From Alistipes sp. (GTDB lineage: Bacteria; Bacteroidota; Bacteroidia; Bacteroidales; Rikenellaceae), in the NCBI GenBank assembly GCA_017631055.1, contig JAGBTZ010000033.1, forward strand, positions 1 through 64,000: a DNA stretch of 64,000 nt, read 5' to 3'. A program made the translations under genes and the position numbers. Under the pieces are notes generated by a model. It had not been told where the DNA came from. It made no database searches and saw only the letters and a program-made list of their open reading frames with translations. Below are positions 1 to 7,341 of this stretch, piece by piece (positions within the stretch are counted from its first letter, which is position 1; every line of letters starts with the position of its first letter).

Positions 1-8
1 CAAAAAAA

Positions 9-110
9 CGCTCTCCGCAGCGTACTATTCACAGCGGTAGATTCTCTCGGGGTTGTTTGAGAGGGTATTTCACTCCCTACCCTTGTCACAAACAACCCCT
101 CGGAATGACG
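9..110. repeat. Dispersed hairpin element, copy 1
   Basis: About 100 bp that recurs at 343-444. Both copies share GCGGTAGATTCTCTCGGGG and an 11-bp inverted repeat, here GGGGTTGTTTG (49-59) with CAAACAACCCC (89-99), closing a ~29-nt loop that differs between copies. There is no coding potential. It could be a MITE-like or REP-like element, but no transposase partner is seen. Confidence 0.6.
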
Positions 111-342
111 TTTTTTATTTTTTTTATTAGCAAAGACACAACTCCTCCCCTGTCTTAGGGGAGGTGGTCGTAGACCGGAGGGGTCTGTTGGTTTTGTCGG
201 CTATTAGCTATTAGCCATTAGCCATTAGCTAAATTGATAATTGATAATTGATAATTGATAATTAAGGTATTTTTATAAGTTTGAATTTTGGCACACCAAA
301 ACTCATCTAACCCATCTAACCCAGCCCCCCCCTCAAAAAAAT

Positions 343-444
343 CGCACTCCGCAACCCACTACAAAAAGCGGTAGATTCTCTCGGGGTTGTTTGGCAGGGC
401 AATTCACACCCAACCCTCAACACAAACAACCCCTCGGAATGACG
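343..444. repeat. Dispersed hairpin element, copy 2
   Basis: Second copy of the element at 9-110. The 11-bp arms are at 383-393 and 423-433 and match copy 1 exactly, while the loop differs (GCAGGGC against AGAGGGT at its start). Conserved arms with a divergent loop suggest the pairing matters or spreads as a unit. Confidence 0.6.
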
Positions 445-1201
445 AGGTTGATTTTTTGCCAATGGTAACGAATGGCAGAATTGATTATTAGAGAGATTAA
501 GGAGATTAGGGAAATTAAGGAAAATCCCCCAGACTCCCCAGACTCCCCAGACTCCCTAAATTCCCTAAACAACTTTTTTGAAAAATCTCTTAGGGATACT
601 GGGACGACTGGGGCGACTGGGGTGACTGGGGTGACTGGGGCAACCCACATCCTCTCCATAATCCCCATAAGCAGTCGCAGACTGCACCCCATTCTCCCCA
701 TCTAACGGCTAATGGCTAATAGCTAATAGCTAATAGCCAATAAAACCGACAGACCCCTCCGGCTTTCAGCCACCTCCCCTAAGACAGGGGAGGAGTTTTG
801 AACAACCCATCTAACCCGGCCAACCCAGCCAATGGCTAATAGCTAATAGCTAATAGCTAAAAAACGACAGACCCCTCCGGCTTTCAGCCACCTCCCCTAA
901 CTTAGGGGAGGAATTAGAGGTACTGCCCCTAAGTTAGGGGAGAAAATAGAGGTACTGCAATTGTCCCCCTAAGTTGGAGGAGGAAATAGAATTACAATAA
1001 ATTGTCCCCCTAAGTTAGGGGGACGAGCGAAGCGGAGGGGGTCTGTAGAAAGCCAATGGCTAATGGCTAATGGCCAATGGCTAAAAGCAGACAAAACCAA
1101 CAGACCCCTCCGCCCTCCGGGCACCTCCCCTAACTTAGGGGAGGAGTTTTGTTGCCAATAGCCAACTCATCTAACCCATCTAACTCACCCTCCCACCCCT
1201 C

Positions 1202-1242
1202 AAAAAAAATTCAGCCCGACCTCGCAAAAGGTCGGGCTGAAT
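1202..1242 (-). terminator. Rho-independent terminator of fimbrillin-like gene 1
   Basis: A 14-bp inverted repeat (1209-1222 with 1229-1242) is followed, in the minus direction, by eight T residues (plus-strand A run 1202-1209). It lies just after the stop codon at 1270 and ends the 3003-1270 transcription unit. Confidence 0.85.
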
Positions 1243-1269
1243 CGTAAAATCGTTTATCTAATTACGCGA

Positions 1270-2871
1270 TTACCATCTGTAATTTACGGTAAATTGACGC
1301 ATAGAAATATAATTGTTGGCGAGATTATTATGAACGGAATGCTCATCTGTAATACAGAATCTATACGCATTTCCAGCCGGCAATACTGCATTATGTGTAC
1401 AAGCTGTAAAATCTTGATCAAGTGGTATGCCAAGACTGTAAATACGCTTTATTGACTTCGAATTAGTTTTAGCAAGTGTAGTTCCGGTGGTTACGCCGCT
1501 ATATATGGTTTTTGAATTGTTGGCATTACTTCCTGATGTAAAATAAGCCACCATTGCTATGTATTGAACATTGATATCACCAGGTGCATAGAATGTCGGA
1601 GAAAAGAACTCTCCAAACTCTTTCCTGGGAGTTATAGAACTACCATACCAAAATGCCATTCTCCAACCATACTCATTAGCCACAGTTCCGGTTGTAGTCC
1701 AACCCGCATCACCATACTTAACATTCTTGCAATTTACCGTATAGGGCAGACCGGTGATATAGTGAGTCTGCTCGGCTGACTTGTAAACGGTGCCGTCAAC
1801 GGTCTTGATGTATGCATACACTTTGTAAGTACCCTGACCCTTGCCGGTCTGGTTGGCGATAGAGAACTTCTTGTTCGAAGCGGTAGCGGTAATGTTCGAG
1901 CCGTTGATATTCACACCACACTCCTTAACCAAAGTGCTTGAGATGCCCGCAAACGAGCAGTCGCCATTGAAGGTAATAGTGTTAGTCAACGAGGTGTTGT
2001 TAGCCTCCGAGTTACCACGCTTGTAAAGAGTATAGGTAGTGTAAACATCGCAGAGATTTACTGCCACACCCTCAAACGAAGCAATCGAGAGCGGAGTAAC
2101 CTCGCCGGCCACAAACTTCTTCTCCTTGCCGTAGTTTACGGTCTTAATCATCTGTGCGCTACCCTTGGTAATGGTCACCTTATAACCCTTTGCCAGAGTC
2201 ACCTCGGGCATATAGATATAGTGTGTACCCGCAGCGAACGAGTTGAGTGTGATGCTCTTGTTGCCTGTGGGCTGAGTGAGTGAGCCATCAGCGCAGTTGT
2301 AGAGCAGTACGCCCGACAACGACTCGCCATTGACGCTCTCGATAACAATCTTGTCAGCTGCAAAGCCGAGCGACAACTCCAGCAGTGCAGTCACGGGGCG
2401 GAATGCGAACTCTACATGATAACGCTCAGCGTTCTCGTGCGAAGCAACGAGGTAAGGCTCGCTTGCGCCAACACCATTGTACTCGTGGGGCAGAACGAAG
2501 TTTACGTTTGTACCATTGACACCTGTGGTTGCAGGATAGTAAGCGTAGTAGCTATCAACTGCTTCAGGCTTATATATCTCTGCGCGGAAACGTGCGGTCT
2601 GCGCATCGCTGCTGAGCTCCTTAACCGAGAAGTGTGCGGTCTCACCGGTGCTTGCAATGTGAACGCCAATATGGTCGTCAGCCTCCCAAATCATATCGGT
2701 AATACCGCCATTGAATGCCACACGCGAGAGTTCGCCTGCATCCTTAACAGCCGAAACGGTCATCTCTACTCGATTACCACCAAACTGGTTGTCGAGCTCT
2801 TTATTCTCGGCACAACCCACCATTGCGAGGATTGATGCCATAAGGATTGTAATCTTTTTCATCTTAATCAT
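1270..2871 (-). CDS. Fimbrillin-like lipoprotein, copy 1
   Basis: A 533-aa predicted surface lipoprotein. The N-terminus is a lipoprotein signal ending in the lipobox LAMVGC, followed by an acidic/Asn-rich linker. The region up to about residue 260 matches the fimbrillin/Mfa-like pattern (RVAFNGG, WEADDHIGV, FRPVTALLELSL, YIYMPEVTLAKGYKV), a β-sandwich family used for fimbriae and surface adhesion. The C-terminal half, from about residue 275, is a separate β-rich region without an obvious family. It is a close paralogue of 3225-4817 and follows a 42-aa peptide gene by 3 nt, so translation is probably coupled. A later in-frame Met at 2862 (MKKITIL) is an equally good start. Pilus subunit versus decorating lipoprotein cannot be decided here. 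Confidence 0.72.
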   Translation of the reverse strand: MIKMKKITILMASILAMVGCAENKELDNQFGGNRVEMTVSAVKDAGELSRVAFNGGITDMIWEADDHIGVHIASTGETAHFSVKELSSDAQTARFRAEIYKPEAVDSYYAYYPATTGVNGTNVNFVLPHEYNGVGASEPYLVASHENAERYHVEFAFRPVTALLELSLGFAADKIVIESVNGESLSGVLLYNCADGSLTQPTGNKSITLNSFAAGTHYIYMPEVTLAKGYKVTITKGSAQMIKTVNYGKEKKFVAGEVTPLSIASFEGVAVNLCDVYTTYTLYKRGNSEANNTSLTNTITFNGDCSFAGISSTLVKECGVNINGSNITATASNKKFSIANQTGKGQGTYKVYAYIKTVDGTVYKSAEQTHYITGLPYTVNCKNVKYGDAGWTTTGTVANEYGWRMAFWYGSSITPRKEFGEFFSPTFYAPGDINVQYIAMVAYFTSGSNANNSKTIYSGVTTGTTLAKTNSKSIKRIYSLGIPLDQDFTACTHNAVLPAGNAYRFCITDEHSVHNNLANNYISMRQFTVNYRW

Positions 2872-2874
2872 GGT

Positions 2875-3003
2875 TTAGTCGTCCAACGAATCTGCTCCGG
2901 TCTTTGTGTAGTCGATAATGGTGGTATCCATCGACTCTGCAAAACCTCTCTCGATATTCACCGAGATAACCTCCACTGCGGGCGAAACATAATTTTTCTT
3001 CAT
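2875..3003 (-). CDS. Small conserved peptide upstream of fimbrillin-like gene 1
   Basis: A 42-aa gene, too short for routine ORF calling, reading MKKNYVSPAVEVISVNIERG then FAESMDTT at positions 21-28. The paralogous cassette has an equivalent gene at 4818-4943 with the same skeleton: basic start, Tyr, Pro, Glu-Val/Ile, then ERGFA-x-S. Similar short proteins (MKK-x-Y-x-x-P-x-x-E) are common in Bacteroidales, but I know no function for them. No signal peptide or membrane segment is visible. Its stop is 3 nt before the lipoprotein start, suggesting translational coupling or a leader-peptide role. Confidence 0.65.
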   Translation of the reverse strand: MKKNYVSPAVEVISVNIERGFAESMDTTIIDYTKTGADSLDD

Positions 3004-3066
3004 AATCTTTTGATATTTTTTGTTTTACTAATTCTCAAAACCTTTAAGGAAAGGCGTAAATCGGAG

Positions 3067-3074
3067 CAAAAGTA
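3067..3074 (-). promoter_or_regulatory. Probable -7 box for the 3003-1270 unit
   Basis: On the minus strand the sequence reads TACTTTTG, matching the Bacteroidota -7 element TAnnTTTG, about 65 nt upstream of the start codon at 3003. A clean TTTG at -33 is not present. Confidence 0.4.
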
Positions 3075-3164
3075 TAATTTTAGCAACTGACAACGAAACA
3101 AAAAAGATTTTTTTCAACGAACACCCCCTTTTCTCCCACGAATCGGAACACAACAACAACCCCA

Positions 3165-3185
3165 ACCCGACTTTTAGGGTCGGGT
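3165..3185 (-). terminator. Hairpin after fimbrillin-like gene 2
   Basis: ACCCGAC (3165-3171) pairs with GTCGGGT (3179-3185), 39 nt downstream of the 3225 stop. The following minus-strand sequence is only moderately U-rich (TTGGGGTTGTTGTTG), so termination strength is uncertain. Confidence 0.5.
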
Positions 3186-3224
3186 CGAGGTGTTGGCTTA
3201 TATATCAACTATGTGATTTGCCGA

Positions 3225-4817
3225 TTAGAAGGCGTAGTGCATAGTGAATGCCCGCATACTTATTCCGTTCCACGCCACATTGCCCGATTTGCTATGCTCA
3301 TCGGCGATGTAGATACGATGCTGATTGCCTGCGGGGAGCGTTGTCGTGTGGGGATAGTCCGTGAAGGAACTATCGCCAGGAGTCCAGTTAGAGGTCTTGC
3401 GCGACATCGTATCCGAGAAGGTCTTGGCAGGGGTAGTGCCTGTAGTCACTCCGCTATACAACTTCTTCGAATTACCGCCCAATCCCGAAGTGTAGTAGCA
3501 AACTGATGCGGTGTACTTGATATTGATATTCTCAGGTGCGTAGAACGTGGGTGAGTAGAGTTCACCGAACTTTGTATCACTGCCCACAATGTACCAATAG
3601 GCAAACTGCCAACCGTAGTAGTCGCTCACCGTACCCGTTTTGCTCCAGCCCGCAGCACTATTGATAGACACATCCTTGCAGTTAATCGAGTAGGGCAAGC
3701 CTGTGATATGGAGTGTCTGCGTTGCCGACCTATACTCGGTGCCGTCTACGGTCTTGATGTAGGCATAGACCTGATATGAGCCTTGACCCAAGCCTGTGCG
3801 GTTGTCAATCTTAAAACTCTTGCCATTGGCTGTGGCTACGACCTTAGCCGAGCCATCATATACACCACACTCCTTAACCAGTGTGCTCGAGATGCCCGCA
3901 TAGGAGCAGCCGCCATCGAAGTAAATTGTACCAGCATCCTTCGAGTTGGCTGCCGAGTCGCCACGCTTGTAGAGAGTGTATGAGGTGTAGGCATTGCACG
4001 ACACCGTCACCGCCTCAAACGAGGGGATTGCAAGGGTCGTAACCTCGCCCGCCACAAATCGCTTCTCCTTGCCGTAGCCCACGCTCTTAATCATCTGCTG
4101 ACCGCCCTTCTCGACAATAACCTTATAGCCATTCGCAAGGGTTATCTCGGGCATATAGAGATAGTGTACGCCCTTAGTAGCCGAGGTGAGCGTGACACTT
4201 GTCGAGCCCATAGGCTGCTGCATAGTGTTCGAGCCAAAATTGTAGGCATAGACACCCGCCAACGACTCGCCGTTATTGCTCTCGACCACAACCTTGTCGG
4301 CATCAAAACCGAGGGTCAGTTCCAAGAGTGCCGTCATGGGTTTGAACGTAAAGCTCACCTCATGGCGAGATGCGCCTTCGCACGATGCCACAAGCATCGG
4401 AGTTGTTGCTCCCGAGGTCTCGTTGGGCAGAACAAACGAAGCGATAGAGCCATTAAAGGGAGTGGTGGCCGGATAGAATGCATAGTAGTCATCTGTAGCC
4501 TCAGGCTCATAAATCTCTCCACGGAAGCGAGCCGATTTGCGCTCATCGCCCAACTCCTTAACCCCAAAGTTGGCCTTCTCGCCTGTGCTGGCAATGTAGA
4601 CTCCAATCTGGTCGTCAGCCTCCCAGCGCATATCGTATACGCTGCCATTAAATTCGATGCGGGTATCATCCGCAACCGCATGCGCCTTGGTAGCCGCCAC
4701 CGTCATCTCAATACGCTGGCGCAAAGGTGTGTTATCAAACTCTCTCTCGGTACAACCTACAGTTGCGAGGAGCGAAAGCATAAGGATAATGTTCTTTCTC
4801 ATAGTCGTCAATCTCAT
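3225..4817 (-). CDS. Fimbrillin-like lipoprotein, copy 2
   Basis: A 530-aa paralogue of the 533-aa protein at 1270-2871, collinear over its whole length. It has a signal peptide with lipobox LLATVGC, the same WEADDQIGVYIASTGE motif, FKPMTALLELTLGF, LYMPEITLANGYKV, and a matching C-terminal half with LPYSINCKDV and STLVKECGV. The ATG directly abuts the stop of the small peptide gene 4818-4943 (TAAATG). MRKNIIL, starting at 4802, is an alternative start. The second copy implies a local duplication of the whole cassette, possibly giving antigenic variants. Surface exposure is inferred from the family and lipobox, not shown. Confidence 0.72.
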   Translation of the reverse strand: MRLTTMRKNIILMLSLLATVGCTEREFDNTPLRQRIEMTVAATKAHAVADDTRIEFNGSVYDMRWEADDQIGVYIASTGEKANFGVKELGDERKSARFRGEIYEPEATDDYYAFYPATTPFNGSIASFVLPNETSGATTPMLVASCEGASRHEVSFTFKPMTALLELTLGFDADKVVVESNNGESLAGVYAYNFGSNTMQQPMGSTSVTLTSATKGVHYLYMPEITLANGYKVIVEKGGQQMIKSVGYGKEKRFVAGEVTTLAIPSFEAVTVSCNAYTSYTLYKRGDSAANSKDAGTIYFDGGCSYAGISSTLVKECGVYDGSAKVVATANGKSFKIDNRTGLGQGSYQVYAYIKTVDGTEYRSATQTLHITGLPYSINCKDVSINSAAGWSKTGTVSDYYGWQFAYWYIVGSDTKFGELYSPTFYAPENINIKYTASVCYYTSGLGGNSKKLYSGVTTGTTPAKTFSDTMSRKTSNWTPGDSSFTDYPHTTTLPAGNQHRIYIADEHSKSGNVAWNGISMRAFTMHYAF

Positions 4818-4943
4818 TTAATTATCCATAGAATCATTCTCTCCCGGAACATAATCCGAAAGGTCACCCCCAAGTGATTGAGCAAAGCCTCGCTCCATCG
4901 TAACTTTGTAAATCTCCAACGTGGGAGAAGAGTAGGTTTTCAT
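4818..4943 (-). CDS. Small conserved peptide upstream of fimbrillin-like gene 2
   Basis: A 41-aa peptide beginning MKTYSSPTLEIYKVTMERGF and continuing AQSLGGDLSDYV. It aligns with the 2875-3003 peptide over the P-x-x-E-[VI] and ERGFA-x-S positions while the acidic C-terminal tail differs. An upstream in-frame Met at 4958 is possible, and a longer 79-codon frame extends to 5057 but lacks conservation with the other copy. The stop codon touches the ATG of the fimbrillin-like gene. Function unknown. Confidence 0.6.
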   Translation of the reverse strand: MKTYSSPTLEIYKVTMERGFAQSLGGDLSDYVPGENDSMDN

Positions 4944-5333
4944 TCTCTTTATACGCATATATTTCACTTTTATATTATATTTCTCGTTGCGCAGAACCGC
5001 CGAGTGAAGGCAACATATCACCATCCCATGGGCTCTTTCTCTCAATTTCACCCACAAAAGTACAGAATCACTAATCTATTTGAAAATAAATTCAATGAAC
5101 ACGGAAGGAGCATCAACCAACGGGCTATTTTTATCAACAAACCCCGAAAAGCCTATTGGCGATTTTGGCTTGAATACGACGACTGTAGGCTATTTATGGC
5201 AAGGAGTCGTAATGCGCTGCGAGTGGCTGTTCGAGGGTAAAAATGATATTTTTTTAAGAAAAACGGCTTTGATTTTGCAAATTAGATAAATGTTTGTATA
5301 TTTGCACTCCGAAACAGCGAGTTCTGTGGAAAT
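4944..5333. promoter_or_regulatory. Intergenic region before tRNA-Cys
   Basis: About 390 bp separate the minus-strand fimbrillin cassettes from tRNA-Cys. It must contain the minus-strand promoter for the second cassette and contains the tRNA-Cys promoter at 5274-5304. Open frames here lack conserved features and were not called. Confidence 0.5.
5274..5304 (+). promoter_or_regulatory. tRNA-Cys promoter
   Basis: TTTG (5274-5277), a 19-nt spacer, then TATATTTG (5297-5304): a textbook Bacteroidota promoter 29 nt upstream of the tRNA 5' end. Confidence 0.8.
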
Positions 5334-5405
5334 GGTCCGATGGATGAGTGGTTTAGTCACCGGTCTGCAAAACCGTCTACAGCGGTTCGAATCCGCTTCG
5401 GACCT
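5334..5405 (+). tRNA. tRNA-Cys(GCA)
   Basis: The acceptor arm GGTCCGA/TCGGACC pairs fully (5334-5340 with 5398-5404). The anticodon loop CTGCAAA gives anticodon GCA. The T arm is AGCGG-TTCGAAT-CCGCT. CCA is not encoded. The last 11 nt belong to the 15-bp repeat that bounds the integrative element, so this gene is the insertion target and was restored on integration. Confidence 0.95.
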
Positions 5406-5408
5406 CAA
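5394..5408 (+). repeat. attL-like direct repeat
   Basis: CGCTTCGGACCTCAA spans the final 11 nt of tRNA-Cys plus 4 nt. The identical 15-mer is at 17412-17426, immediately outside the integrase gene. This is the normal signature of tyrosine-integrase insertion into a tRNA 3' end. Confidence 0.85.
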
Positions 5409-5411
5409 AAG

Positions 5412-5446
5412 CCCCTTCTATACGATAGTATGGAGGGGATTTTTAT
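5412..5446 (+). terminator. Terminator after tRNA-Cys, supplied by the element
   Basis: CCCCTTC (5412-5418) pairs with GGAGGGG (5432-5438), with an inner ATAC/GTAT stem, followed by a T-rich run from 5440. It lies inside the element's left end and would end tRNA-Cys transcription in the integrated state. Confidence 0.7.
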
Positions 5447-5527
5447 TTTTTACGCCTAAATTTACGCCTAAAATGAGACATAGTTTAGACCTCAAAGGTA
5501 TATAATCCCCTTCACTTTTGCAACGAT

Positions 5528-5809
5528 CTACGCTTTGTTTCGCTGCATGAATTTTTCTATATCCGACTTCTTGAACCATATCTTTCTACCCCTCTGCGAA
5601 CAGGGAATCTCTTTATTGTTTTTGATTTCTTGTGCTATTGTTTCACCGATGCCAAGATAACGAGCCAACCCATCAATACCACTAACATAAGGAGAAACCT
5701 CCTGCTCTCTCAATTTCTCCATCTTCTGAATAACCGCTTCAATAACTCTTGAAGTAATAGTGTTAATCACTGCATCATCACAAATTCTGTTGTAATCGTA
5801 AAATTCCAT
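5528..5809 (-). CDS. DUF3853-like helix-turn-helix protein (excisionase-like)
   Basis: A 93-aa basic protein. Residues about 40-90 form a MerR/Xis-like HTH: YVSGIDGLARYLGIGETIAQ, then a second half GRKIWFKKSDIEKFM typical of HTH_17 and DUF3853 proteins found on Bacteroidales mobile elements. The N-terminal ~35 residues are helical and acidic/polar. Its place at the left attachment end, opposite the integrase, suits a directionality factor or regulator of excision. It is divergent from the 6145-7180 pair across a 335-bp region carrying a repeated motif. No direct evidence of excision activity. Confidence 0.65.
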   Translation of the reverse strand: MEFYDYNRICDDAVINTITSRVIEAVIQKMEKLREQEVSPYVSGIDGLARYLGIGETIAQEIKNNKEIPCSQRGRKIWFKKSDIEKFMQRNKA

Positions 5810-6144
5810 ATATTTTTTTATAAACTATATGGTTTCACTATTAAAAAGTCAAGAGGAATGGTAAAAAAATCTACTTTTCGAGATAAAAATCCCCCTCAAC
5901 AAGCAAAGTCTATTTTCAAAAATGCGTTGTCCCCTACCTGTTATATAGGACTGCCTGTCAATTAATTACTTCATCGTTTCCCGCCTCTAAATTCACCCGT
6001 AAATGGTAGGTATAATAAGCATTACCCTGTTTGCTAAACTAATTTTAAGTAAAGATTTTTTGAAAAAAAATCTACTACACTTGACTTTTTTACCACTATT
6101 ACCATATTTATATATAGTAGGACACAAAAATCCCTACATTAAAT
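5810..6144. promoter_or_regulatory. Divergent control region with a repeated CTTGACTTTTT motif
   Basis: Very AT-rich. Read outward on both strands it shows the same order: CTTGACTTTTT followed about 10 nt later by ACCATAT. On the minus strand this is about 5830-5852; on the plus strand it is 6079-6105. An inverted CCATATA/TATATGG pair lies at about 5807-5832. This suggests two matched promoters or operators under common control. Confidence 0.45.
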
Positions 6145-6333
6145 ATGGAACATAAAAGAAAATACAGAGAACTTGATGATAGGATAAAGCAATCTATTGG
6201 TCAAGCTTTACGAGGTAAACCCAAGTCAGAATCTCACAAACAACATTTATCCCAAGCTCTCCAAGATTATTGGAAAACCGTGCCATCACGGGGAAATAAT
6301 GAAGTGAAATCCTCTAATACCGATGACGAATGA
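6145..6333 (+). CDS. Small NUMOD3-like basic protein
   Basis: A 62-aa highly charged protein. The middle part, GKPKSESHKQHLSQALQDYW, resembles a NUMOD3 DNA-binding repeat (GK-x-x-S-x-E-x-x-x-x-I-S-x-A-L). Its stop codon overlaps the start of the next gene by 11 nt, so the two are almost surely co-translated. It may be a DNA-binding partner of the replication-like protein downstream. The function is inferred only from motif and context. Confidence 0.55.
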   Translation: MEHKRKYRELDDRIKQSIGQALRGKPKSESHKQHLSQALQDYWKTVPSRGNNEVKSSNTDDE

Positions 6334-7180
6334 TAGACTTGGTAGAACAATCATTGACAAATTGACTCTCTGTTACAAAGCAGGGAGTCCTTTGCTCTCA
6401 TTTTTACGAGAAGTAAACGCTCGTACAGAGTTTGATAAATTTCAATTTTATAGAACTATTCATGAGAAATATGCACACCATTTTGATGTAATGCTGAATG
6501 GTGAAAAGGTGATGACCGCATGCTTTGAAAAACACACCAACAGAGACGAACCGTATTTGTGGATAACCTTAGAGAATTATGTATTTTATAACAGGGAGAT
6601 AATGGTTGAGGTGTTAGAAATATCTGAATTACTCGACTTAGACTTTAATAATATCACCCATTTGGAATTAGCACGAGATTTCAAGTATAACATATCCGAG
6701 CGCATCAGGACATTAATGAGAAATCCGAAATTAAAAACCATTATTAACGGTAAAAAAGTTAAGGATAGGAAAGAAGCATTAGTTGGTTTACATCGCACAT
6801 GTGAAATGAGTCTTGATAAAGACTTCCCTAAATCATTAACAGTAAAACAAGCAAAAACCATTAATAACAAGTATAATGGGACAATGTTAGACTCTTACAA
6901 TAAGCACAATGAGATAATGCACAAATCAAACAAGTATTACATCTTGGACTACTACGGTAACCCTTCAAAACTTTATAGACTTGAAGTAAGATTAAATAAT
7001 GCAGATATTAGGAAACTATCAAAGATGTGTAAAATAGAACTCTCAGAAGATATAATCTTTGATGAACATAGACTTGATAAACTGTATTTACGAGCACTTC
7101 ATTCCTTGTTGAGGTTTACACGTAGTCGTAAAAAACTTGATTGGCAGATATTGTTTGAGTGCAATGTGAGGTATAAATAA
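6323..7180 (+). CDS. Putative replication initiator (Rep_trans/RstA-like)
   Basis: A 285-aa protein. It opens with IDKLTLCYKAGSP and shows HLELARDFK near residue 112, SYNKHNEIMHKSNKYY near 190-205 and LYRLEVRLNNADIRK near 213-227. This spacing of a Leu-Glu-x-Ala-x-Asp strand, a YNK motif and an LEVR strand is the pattern of phage and plasmid replication initiators of the Rep_trans/RstA type. I cannot place the nicking tyrosine with certainty. It overlaps the small upstream gene by 11 nt. If correct, the element may replicate as a circle after excision. Another nuclease-like role is possible. Confidence 0.5.
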   Translation: MTNDRLGRTIIDKLTLCYKAGSPLLSFLREVNARTEFDKFQFYRTIHEKYAHHFDVMLNGEKVMTACFEKHTNRDEPYLWITLENYVFYNREIMVEVLEISELLDLDFNNITHLELARDFKYNISERIRTLMRNPKLKTIINGKKVKDRKEALVGLHRTCEMSLDKDFPKSLTVKQAKTINNKYNGTMLDSYNKHNEIMHKSNKYYILDYYGNPSKLYRLEVRLNNADIRKLSKMCKIELSEDIIFDEHRLDKLYLRALHSLLRFTRSRKKLDWQILFECNVRYK

Positions 7181-7313
7181 CAATACCCCCTGACAGTGCA
7201 TCTATTTTATGATTATCAGATTGAAAATAAAAAAGATAAAACAAGAAATATGATGCAAATATATTTCATTAAAAAACTAATATAAAAAATACATATAGTG
7301 TAATATAATTTAT

Positions 7314-7321
7314 TACATTTG
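7314..7321 (+). promoter_or_regulatory. Probable -7 box for the HTH-NADAR gene
   Basis: TACATTTG fits TAnnTTTG, 20 nt upstream of the ATG at 7342 in a very AT-rich spacer. There is no clear -33 TTTG. Confidence 0.45.
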
Positions 7322-7341
7322 TAAAAAATAGAAATATCAAT

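Larger units (their letters stand above)
1..1269. repeat. Gene-free repeat-rich region
   Basis: No credible gene is seen. The region holds two ~100-bp copies of one hairpin element (9-110 and 343-444), at least four copies of a 21-bp palindrome centred on TTAGGGGAGG (144-164, 773-793, 891-911, 1124-1144) with partial copies at about 924-1040, runs of AATTGATAATTG (231-262), decayed GCTATTAGC/GCCATTAGC tracts, and tandem GACTCCCCA (530-560) and GACTGGGGT (599-645) minisatellites. An open frame at 417-701 is only these repeats translated. The same repeat families recur at 17580-17605, 45940-46065 and 57740-58140. Confidence 0.8.

Noticed and set aside
417..705. Opposing open frames of 94 and 77 codons
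   Set aside because: They are translations of GACTCCCC, GACTGGGG and GAGATTAAG tandem repeats, with low-complexity products on both strands.
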